Both the position numbers and the translations under genes were made by a program. The notes under the pieces were generated by a model, which worked only from the letters and a program-made list of their open reading frames with translations, did no database searches and was not told the DNA's origin. 5,037 bases of DNA from Sulfurihydrogenibium yellowstonense SS-5 (GTDB taxonomy: Bacteria; Aquificota; Aquificia; Aquificales; Hydrogenothermaceae): positions 1 to 5,037 of the forward strand of contig NZ_ABZS01000126.1 in the NCBI RefSeq assembly GCF_000173615.1. Reading direction: 5' to 3'. This document shows positions 1 to 5,037 of this stretch, piece by piece (positions within the stretch are counted from its first letter, which is position 1; each line of letters starts with the position of its first letter).

Positions 1-940
1 TTTGTATGATAACAAGAGAGAAAGCTTTGAAGTTAAATCAGACCCAGTTGAGTTTGAAAAGAAAATAAAGCCTTATCTTAAGAAGTTTAAAAAGTCAGAT
101 ATGCTTATCATAATGGAGCATACAGGAGTTTATCATTTAAAGCTTGCTAATTATCTGTATGAAAATAACTATCAAGTAGCAGTAGTAAATCCATTTTCAA
201 TAAGGAAATTTATGGAAGCTAAAATGACAAGAGTTAAAACAGATAAAACTGATTCATACTTTATTGCAGAATATGGAAGAACGTTTTTTGATGGAGAGCT
301 TTATAAACCAAAACCAGATGTAGAAAAAGAGATTGAAGTAAAACTAAAGATATTAGAAGACCTACAACAGCAACTTACAATGCTGAAAAACAAAAGAGAA
401 TCATTAAGTCATGTACCAATGAAAAGACTGAAAGAGAATTTAGAATATTACGATGAGTTGATTAGAAAAATAGAAAAAAGCATAAAAGAACTTGAGAAAG
501 AAATAAAAGAATTGTCTAAAAAGAATTTTCAAGAGGAATACAAGCTTTTAAAAAGCATACCTGGTGTAAGTGATAGGGTTATAGGAGTGGTAATAGCAAT
601 GTTTGGAGGATTTAAAAGATTCAAGAGTGTAAAAGAAGCAGCCAGCTATGCTGGTTTAAATCCAAGCCCATATGAAAGTGGAACGAGCGTAAAGAAAAGC
701 GGTTCAATAAAAAAGATGGGAAATCCATATGCAAGAAAGATATTATACATGGCAGCACTATCGGCAATAAGGTTTAACAAATACTGCAGAGAGTTATACG
801 AAAGGTTAGTAAGTAAAGGTAAGGCTAAAAAGTTAGCATTAGTGGCTGTAGCACATAAGTTATTAAGGCAAGCATATGGTGTATTAAAAAACAGAAGACC
901 ATTTGATGAAAATTTTTGTACTTGACATTTAACATAGAAC
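1..940 (+). mobile_element. IS110-family insertion sequence, right-hand part (left end off window; right boundary approximate)
   Basis: The element is recognised from its transposase, which has the IS110 architecture of a RuvC-like DEDD domain followed by a C-terminal Transposase_20 domain. Elements of this family have no long terminal inverted repeats and usually make no target duplication, so the end cannot be read from the sequence alone. I place the right end at or shortly before the hairpin that begins at 941, because the next gene's promoter follows closely and leaves little room. Known biology: IS110 elements are guided by a bridge RNA from a non-coding end, on the left in the IS110 group and on the right in the IS1111 group. 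With so little sequence on the right, a left-end bridge RNA outside this window is the better guess. The boundary is inference. Confidence 0.7.
2..925 (+). CDS. IS110-family transposase (DEDD recombinase), 5' end outside the window
   Basis: This enzyme cuts and joins DNA for its own insertion sequence, in this family guided by a bridge RNA. The reading frame is open to the left edge. The TTG at base 2 is only the first whole codon, and I judge the true start to be about 15-20 codons upstream. In visible residue numbers, the RuvC-like part shows Glu39 in MEHTGVYH and the Asp81/Asp84 pair in TDKTD, three of the four DEDD acids; the first Asp should lie just off the window. Residues about 107-175 are a Lys/Glu-rich coiled coil. 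Residues about 183-260 are the Transposase_20 domain, with SIPGVS, FGGFKRFKS, YAGLNPSPYESGTS (probable catalytic Ser in the SGTS stretch) and KKMGNPYARK. A Lys/Arg-rich tail follows. There is no frameshift or internal stop, so the visible part looks intact and possibly active. It ends with TGA. Confidence 0.93.
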   Translation: MYDNKRESFEVKSDPVEFEKKIKPYLKKFKKSDMLIIMEHTGVYHLKLANYLYENNYQVAVVNPFSIRKFMEAKMTRVKTDKTDSYFIAEYGRTFFDGELYKPKPDVEKEIEVKLKILEDLQQQLTMLKNKRESLSHVPMKRLKENLEYYDELIRKIEKSIKELEKEIKELSKKNFQEEYKLLKSIPGVSDRVIGVVIAMFGGFKRFKSVKEAASYAGLNPSPYESGTSVKKSGSIKKMGNPYARKILYMAALSAIRFNKYCRELYERLVSKGKAKKLALVAVAHKLLRQAYGVLKNRRPFDENFCT

Positions 941-966
941 ATTCTGAGGACGTAAGTCCGAAGGAT
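941..966. repeat. REP-like palindromic hairpin with GTAA loop and tandem G·A step
   Basis: Bases 941-951 pair with 956-966 around the loop GTAA (952-955), a GNRA-type tetraloop if transcribed. The inner stem GGAC/GTCC (948-951/956-959) is perfect. The outer stem 941-945/962-966 has four Watson-Crick pairs and one T·G wobble (943/964). Between them 946-947 and 960-961 form a GA/GA tandem mismatch of the sheared kind. From memory, similar words (ATTCTGAG ... GAAGRATC) recur as dispersed intergenic palindromes in many bacterial genomes. Only one copy is in this window, so its repeat nature is inference. The structure itself is seen directly. Confidence 0.55.
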
Positions 967-975
967 CACATTTTT
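941..975 (+). terminator. possible intrinsic terminator after the transposase
   Basis: The hairpin at 941-966 is followed, after the four bases CACA, by five T's at 971-975. That would fit a weak rho-independent terminator for transcription leaving the transposase gene and would insulate the exonuclease operon. Against it, the G·A step interrupts the stem, the T-run is short and it does not touch the stem. The hairpin may serve another purpose. Confidence 0.35.
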
Positions 976-997
976 AAATTCTATAAAAATTACTAAT

Positions 998-1027
998 TTC
1001 TCACCCAAAGTATATTTTTTGTATAAT
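998..1027 (+). promoter_or_regulatory. sigma70-type promoter for the exonuclease-proC operon
   Basis: A perfect -10 hexamer TATAAT lies at 1022-1027. Eighteen bases upstream is TTCTCA (998-1003), which matches the -35 consensus at four of six positions. Transcription would begin around 1033-1036, giving a leader of about 20 bases before the ATG at 1057. The -10 is convincing and the -35 is weak. No operator or riboswitch is visible in such a short leader. Confidence 0.6.
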
Positions 1028-1043
1028 ATTTACATCTTGCATT

Positions 1044-1049
1044 AAAGGA
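1044..1049 (+). promoter_or_regulatory. Shine-Dalgarno site of the exonuclease gene
   Basis: AAAGGA sits seven bases before the ATG at 1057. This supports that start over any later one; the first active-site motif begins only 14 residues in, so a later start would endanger it. Confidence 0.7.
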
Positions 1050-1056
1050 TACTAAA

Positions 1057-1674
1057 ATGATTAACTTAACAATAGAAGAAGCAACGTTTACAGTAGTAGA
1101 CTTAGAAACAACAGGACTAAATCCTAAAACAAGCGAGATAATAGAAATTGCCGCAATAAAAGTTGAAGGGAATGTTATCACTGAAAAATTTCATACATTG
1201 GTAAAGCCATCAATTGGATTTATTCCGGAGCATATTACAAAGCTTACAGGAATCACAAACCCTTTAGTGATAGATAAACCAAAAATAGAACAGGTTTTTC
1301 CGCATTTTTTAGAGTTTACTAAAAACTCAATCATCATAGCCCATAATGCCAAATTTGATATATCATTTTTAAACGAAGCATCATTTCAATTGACAGGAAA
1401 GCTTATCCAAAATCCTGTTATATGCACTTTGGTTCTTGCAAATAGATTATTTCCAGATTTAAAAAGTAAATCACTTACCAACTTAGCTTACCATTTTAAC
1501 ATTCCTTACCATAGGAAGCACAGAGCTTTGGCAGATGCAGAAGTTACTTATGAGCTTTTTAAAAAGTTTGTTGAGTATCTTCAAAACTACAAAGTTAATA
1601 AAGTTATTGATCTAATAAGACTTTCTAATGGTAAAGATTTAAAACTACCATCAAAAAGGAGAAGGTATGTTTAA
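1057..1674 (+). CDS. DnaQ-like DEDDh 3'-5' exonuclease (DNA polymerase III epsilon type)
   Basis: This is a 205-residue cytosolic exonuclease that removes nucleotides from DNA 3' ends using two metal ions. All three Exo motifs are complete. Exo I is VVDLETTG with Asp15 and Glu17, Exo II is AHNAKFD with Asp101, and Exo III is HRALADA with His155 and Asp160, so it is the DEDDh class. The catalytic domain fills residues about 10-173. A short tail follows, ending in a basic KRRR cluster. It has no polymerase, GIY-YIG or helicase domain attached, unlike PolC or DinG fusions. It could be the replicative proofreading subunit or an accessory exonuclease, and the sequence does not decide, so I give no gene symbol. 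It has its own promoter and Shine-Dalgarno site, and its last eight bases overlap proC. Confidence 0.92.
   Translation: MINLTIEEATFTVVDLETTGLNPKTSEIIEIAAIKVEGNVITEKFHTLVKPSIGFIPEHITKLTGITNPLVIDKPKIEQVFPHFLEFTKNSIIIAHNAKFDISFLNEASFQLTGKLIQNPVICTLVLANRLFPDLKSKSLTNLAYHFNIPYHRKHRALADAEVTYELFKKFVEYLQNYKVNKVIDLIRLSNGKDLKLPSKRRRYV
1656..1661 (+). promoter_or_regulatory. proC: Shine-Dalgarno site of proC, inside the end of the exonuclease gene
   Basis: AAGGAG lies five bases before the ATG at 1667, within the last codons of the exonuclease gene. The site fixes the proC start and lets ribosomes finishing the upstream gene reload at once, so the two genes are probably translationally coupled. Confidence 0.75.
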
Positions 1675-2455
1675 GGTAGGAATCATTGGCGTTGGAAATA
1701 TGGGAGAAGCCATTTTAAAAGGTCTGATTGAAAAAGCAGGTATAAATGGGCCGGAAATTGTCATCACAGATATTAATCAAGACAGAGTGAAAGATATCAT
1801 AGAAAAGTATAACGTAGCCGGTACTGACATAAGAAAGGTTGTAAATCTGTCTGAAATAATATTTCTTGCAGTAAAGCCAAAAGACATTGAAAGCGCTTTG
1901 GAGCCGGTTAAGGATTTATTTAAAGAAAATCAGATATTGATATCGGTTTTAGCCGGTATAAAAATAGAAAAGATAAAAAAGTTTACTGAAAAACCTTTGA
2001 TAATTAGAATCATGCCAAACACTCCTGCCTTGATTGGCGAAGGTGTGATTGGTGTTAGCTTTGAAAAAAATACAGAAAAAAAGGATTTTATTCTAAGCTT
2101 GCTTAAAACTTTGGGAGAAGTTTATGAGGTTAAAGAAGAGTTATTAGATGTAATCACAGGTTTGTCCGGAAGCGGTCCTGCCTATGTGTTTAATTTTATT
2201 GATGCTTTGGCTCAAGGCGGGGTTAAAATGGGGTTATCTTATGATATGGCTTTAAAAATTGCAACTCAAACAGTCTTAGGCTCTGCTAAATTACTAAAAG
2301 AATCCGGTCAGCATCCGGTAGTTTTAAGGGATATGGTGACTTCTCCGGCAGGAACGACTATTTATGGCTTACATGAACTTGAAAAGAAAAATTTTAAAGA
2401 TGCCGTAATGTCTGCGGTAGAAGCTGCAACAAAAAGAAGCAAGGAATTGAGTTAG
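1667..2455 (+). CDS. proC: pyrroline-5-carboxylate reductase
   Basis: The enzyme reduces 1-pyrroline-5-carboxylate to L-proline with NAD(P)H, the last step of proline synthesis, in the cytosol. At 262 residues it has the normal family length. The N-terminal Rossmann domain begins with GVGNMG (residues 8-13) and contains LAVKP (67-71) and SVLAGI (93-98). The family signatures RIMPNTPA (114-121), TGLSGSGPAY (164-173) and DMVTSPAGTT (222-231) follow. The last two belong to the helical C-terminal domain that forms the dimer and the substrate pocket. Asp35, at the end of the second Rossmann strand, is a mild hint of NADH use, which is only inference. It starts inside the end of the exonuclease gene (8-base overlap) and is the last gene of the pair. 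No glutamate kinase or proA lies in the window. No key residue is missing. Confidence 0.96.
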   Translation: MFKVGIIGVGNMGEAILKGLIEKAGINGPEIVITDINQDRVKDIIEKYNVAGTDIRKVVNLSEIIFLAVKPKDIESALEPVKDLFKENQILISVLAGIKIEKIKKFTEKPLIIRIMPNTPALIGEGVIGVSFEKNTEKKDFILSLLKTLGEVYEVKEELLDVITGLSGSGPAYVFNFIDALAQGGVKMGLSYDMALKIATQTVLGSAKLLKESGQHPVVLRDMVTSPAGTTIYGLHELEKKNFKDAVMSAVEAATKRSKELS

Positions 2456-2456
2456 G

Positions 2457-2478
2457 GACTGCTGCTAAAATTCCAGTC
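2457..2478. terminator. weak hairpin between the convergent proC and hsdR ends
   Basis: GACTG (2457-2461) can pair with CAGTC (2474-2478) around a 12-base loop, just after the proC stop. Five pairs and no adjoining T-run on either strand make this a poor rho-independent terminator. It is the only stem I can see in the 55-base gap (2456-2510) between the two converging genes. Confidence 0.2.
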
Positions 2479-2510
2479 TGACTAAAACTAATATAAACTT
2501 TTATTCGTTA

Positions 2511-5037
2511 TCATGAGGCTACTTCTGCTTCCATATCCGCTATCTCCTGAGCTATCATTTCTGCTTGCTTTATTACAGTCTCTGTTGCTAATTCTTGCAT
2601 ATCTGGTGGATATCCATATTTTCTCAAGATTCTTTTTACAGTAACTCTTAGCTTGGCTTTAACGTTTTCTCTGATCGTCCAGTCTATAGTAGCATTTTTT
2701 CTTACCTCTTGGAATAAAACTGTCGCAAGCTCTCTTAACTTTTCTTTTCCCATTAGCTCTAATGCACTTTTATTGTCTGCTACTGCTGTATAAAATGCGT
2801 ATTCGTATTCTGTAAGTCCCATTTGCTCTGGCTCTTTGTTTATTTCTCTTATTTCTCTTGCAAGATTAAGGAGTTCTTCTATTACTTGGGCTGCGGTGAG
2901 GATTTTGTTTTGATATTTTTTAATGATTTCTTCGTATAGCTCTAACAAGGATTTACTTTTTACATAGCTTCTTTTTGTTATTATTTTTATTTTGTCGTTT
3001 ATAATTCTTTTTAAGAGTTCTATCGCTATATTTTTATGTTGCATATTTTTTATTTCTAACAGGAATTCTTCAGATAATATACTGATTTCTGGCTTTTTGA
3101 TGCCTGCTATTTCAAATATATCTATTACTTGTTCTGATATTAAAGCTTTGTCTAATATCTGCTTTATGGTTGTTTCTATCTCGTAGTTTGCTTTTGATGT
3201 TCTATCTGTGTTTCCGCCTGTACTTGTTAGTTTAAGTATTCTTGATTTTACGGCTTGGAAAAATGCTACATGCTCTTTTATCTCTAATGCTTTTTCATGT
3301 GGTATTGCCAGTGCAAAAGCTTTCGAAAGCTCTGCTGTGTGTTTTATAAACCTGTTTTTGCCGTCTTCTAATCCAAGTACATATTCTACTGCATCTCTTA
3401 ATATATCAAGTTTTTTCCTTGTATCTGATGTTGTAAAGTATTCTTTGTAATTAAATCCATGTAGCATGTTTGAGACAATTTCGTATTTGTCAATCATTAA
3501 ATCTACCGCTTTTTCTTGTATTATTGCTGGGTCTCCCCTTCCTCCGCTTTTTGAGTAGAAAGAGAGGGCTTCTTTTAGGTCTGTTGCTATTCCGTGATAA
3601 TCTACTATCAATCCGCCTGGTTTATCTTTGTACACTCTGTTAACCCTTGCTATAGCTTGCATAAGGGTATGTCCTTTCATCGGTTTGTCTATATACATTG
3701 TATGCAAGCACGGTACATCAAAACCTGTCAACCACATATCAACCACTATTACAAGCTTTAACTCGTCATTTGGGTCTTTCATTCTTTTTTGAAGTAGTTT
3801 TCTTTGCTCTTTTGTGGTATGGTGTTTTGCTACCTCTGGTCCATCAGAAGAGCTACTGGTATAGACTACTTTTATTTTTCCTTTTGTCAGGTCATCGCTG
3901 TGCCAATCTGGTCTTAGCTGTATGATTTTTTGATATAGCTTTGCTGCTATTGGTCTTGATAATGCCACTATCATGGCTTTTCCTTCGAAGACTTCTTGCC
4001 TTTTTTCAAAATGCTCTACTATGTCTTTTGCAAGCTGATTTAGTCGGTCTTCTGCTCCAAGTATTTGTTCAAGTCTTTTTGTCTTATCGCTTTGCTCTAC
4101 TAATTCTAAGCCTACTTCTTCCAATTCTTCTTCAAATTCTTTTATAAGCTGTTTCCCTTCCTCTGTTAATGATACTTTTATTAGCCTGCTTTCGTAGTAT
4201 ATAGGAACTGTCATTTTGTCCTCTATTGATTGGGATATATCGTATATGTCTATATAGTCTCCAAACACTGCCGGCGTGTTTTTATCTTCTTTTTCTATTG
4301 GCGTTCCTGTAAAGGCTATAAATGTGGCATTTGGCAATGCATCTCTTATGTATTTTGCATAACCGTAGGTGGTCTCTCCTGTCTTTTTATCTATTTTTGC
4401 CTTAAAGCCATACTGTGTCCTGTGTGCTTCATCTACTATAACGATTATGTTTTCTCTTTCTGATAATGTTTCAAAGGTGTTGCCTTCTTCTGGCAGGAAT
4501 TTTTGAATGGTGGTAAAAATAATTCCTCCTGAGTTTCTTTTTAATAACTCTTTTAAGTGTTCTCTGTTTTCTGCTTTTTTTGGTTCTTGTCTTAAAAGAT
4601 CTTTGGACTGAGAGAATGTCTCAAAAAGCTGATCGTCTAAGTCGTTTCTGTCTGTCAAAACTACTATGGTGGGATTGTTTAGATGCTGAATGATTTTTCC
4701 TGCGTAGTATACCATCGTTAAGGATTTTCCACTGCCTTGTGTATGCCATATGACACCTGCTTTTCTTGTTTTGTCTGATATTGCTTTTTTAGTGGTTTCG
4801 ATAGCTTTATTTACTGCGTAGTACTGATGGTATGCTGCTATTTTTTTGTCTAATGTTATAAATATTTGTTTTGTTTTTTCATCTTCATATTTTGATTTTT
4901 GAAATACCGGAAAGCTTTTTATAAAATCTATTATTGTTTTTTTATTTAATAATCCTTTTATGATGGTTTCTAATTGGTTGGTTTTTGATATTGTTTCTCC
5001 GTCTATTGATCTCCAGGCAAGAAATCTATCAAATCCT
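2511..5037 (-). CDS. hsdR: type I restriction enzyme R subunit (HsdR), N-terminal part outside the window
   Basis: HsdR pulls DNA through the restriction complex by ATP hydrolysis and then cuts it, working with HsdM and HsdS. The frame runs 841 codons from 5036 to the TGA at 2511-2513 with no interruption. The ATG at 4713-4715 is not the start, because the 107 codons before it, in the same frame, contain [25 protein letters not shown] and [11 protein letters not shown] with the Walker A motif (4722-4736). Other SF2 motor motifs are DEAH (4422-4433), FTGTP (4299-4313), LTGFDVP, and QAIARVNR (3636-3659). The segment from about residue 500 to the end is the helical C-terminal region, with LTEYEYAFY and [15 protein letters not shown]. 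Family members are usually about 1000 residues, so roughly 150-250 N-terminal residues, including the PD-(D/E)xK nuclease, are off the right edge. hsdM and hsdS are not in the window; if present they would lie to the right. Confidence 0.95.
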   Translation of the reverse strand, partial: GFDRFLAWRSIDGETISKTNQLETIIKGLLNKKTIIDFIKSFPVFQKSKYEDEKTKQIFITLDKKIAAYHQYYAVNKAIETTKKAISDKTRKAGVIWHTQGSGKSLTMVYYAGKIIQHLNNPTIVVLTDRNDLDDQLFETFSQSKDLLRQEPKKAENREHLKELLKRNSGGIIFTTIQKFLPEEGNTFETLSERENIIVIVDEAHRTQYGFKAKIDKKTGETTYGYAKYIRDALPNATFIAFTGTPIEKEDKNTPAVFGDYIDIYDISQSIEDKMTVPIYYESRLIKVSLTEEGKQLIKEFEEELEEVGLELVEQSDKTKRLEQILGAEDRLNQLAKDIVEHFEKRQEVFEGKAMIVALSRPIAAKLYQKIIQLRPDWHSDDLTKGKIKVVYTSSSSDGPEVAKHHTTKEQRKLLQKRMKDPNDELKLVIVVDMWLTGFDVPCLHTMYIDKPMKGHTLMQAIARVNRVYKDKPGGLIVDYHGIATDLKEALSFYSKSGGRGDPAIIQEKAVDLMIDKYEIVSNMLHGFNYKEYFTTSDTRKKLDILRDAVEYVLGLEDGKNRFIKHTAELSKAFALAIPHEKALEIKEHVAFFQAVKSRILKLTSTGGNTDRTSKANYEIETTIKQILDKALISEQVIDIFEIAGIKKPEISILSEEFLLEIKNMQHKNIAIELLKRIINDKIKIITKRSYVKSKSLLELYEEIIKKYQNKILTAAQVIEELLNLAREIREINKEPEQMGLTEYEYAFYTAVADNKSALELMGKEKLRELATVLFQEVRKNATIDWTIRENVKAKLRVTVKRILRKYGYPPDMQELATETVIKQAEMIAQEIADMEAEVAS

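Noticed and set aside
922..950. TTGACA at 922-927 as an outward promoter at the element's end.
   Set aside because: The hexamer 17 bases downstream is TGAGGA, which is not a -10 box, and the TTGACA overlaps the transposase stop codon. The promoter at 998-1027 is much better.
944..963. Hammerhead-ribozyme-like core: CTGAGGA (944-950) and a later GAAG after a short stem.
   Set aside because: In the hammerhead the seven-base core must be followed by stem II and then GAAA. Here the last three core bases are themselves part of the GGAC/GTCC stem, and no stems I and III or cleavage site can be drawn. The simple hairpin with a G·A step explains the same bases better.
646..1181. Minus-strand open frames at 646-1008 and 993-1181.
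   Set aside because: They run antisense to the transposase and exonuclease, have no recognisable domain, and show compositions typical of shadow frames.
3318..3331. A perfect 14-base palindrome, AGCTTTCGAAAGCT.
   Set aside because: It lies within the hsdR coding sequence and is explained by ordinary codons for Leu-Ser-Lys-Ala. No second copy or associated site was seen.
2992..4463. Several plus-strand open frames of 64-80 codons (such as 3208-3450, 3698-3925, 3941-4147), some looking like hydrophobic membrane peptides.
   Set aside because: All are antisense to hsdR. The reverse complement of Lys/Glu-rich coding sequence gives Phe, Leu and Ser runs that mimic membrane segments. None has convincing support as a gene.
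1..5037. CRISPR arrays, tRNA or rRNA genes, toxin-antitoxin pairs, or a novel defence cassette.
   Set aside because: I saw no regularly spaced repeats, no tRNA-like cloverleaf and no small gene pair. The only defence-related gene visible is the recognisable hsdR.

Overview
The window looks like a piece of an AT-rich bacterial chromosome, probably from a thermophile. The proteins are rich in Lys, Ile and Glu, third codon positions are mostly A or T, Shine-Dalgarno sites are strong, and the promoter has a perfect TATAAT. The overall impression fits a Hydrogenothermaceae-type Aquificota genome (Sulfurihydrogenibium-like), but a thermophilic Firmicute cannot be excluded. This assignment is inference, made without any database search.

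Layout from left to right: (1) 1-~940 is the right part of an IS110-family insertion sequence. It holds an almost complete transposase whose first few residues, including the first catalytic Asp, lie off the left edge. (2) 926-1056 is a 131-base intergenic stretch. It carries three ACAT words spaced seven bases apart, a neat hairpin with a GTAA loop and a tandem G·A step (941-966), a short T-run, then a sigma70-type promoter and a Shine-Dalgarno site. (3) 1057-2455 is a two-gene, translationally overlapping operon: a stand-alone DEDDh 3'-5' exonuclease of the DnaQ/epsilon type and pyrroline-5-carboxylate reductase (proC). (4) 2456-2510 is a short convergent gap with only a weak hairpin. (5) 2511-5037, on the minus strand, is the motor and C-terminal part of a type I restriction subunit (HsdR). 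It is open to the right edge, so its nuclease domain and the rest of the hsd locus are outside the window.

The exonuclease and proC are ordinary housekeeping genes read together. They are bracketed by two accessory elements, a bridge-RNA-class insertion sequence on the left and a type I restriction system on the right. I see no clearly new multi-gene system. The observation most worth a second look is the hairpin directly after the transposase. It resembles a dispersed palindromic repeat and may be the target into which the IS110 element inserted.
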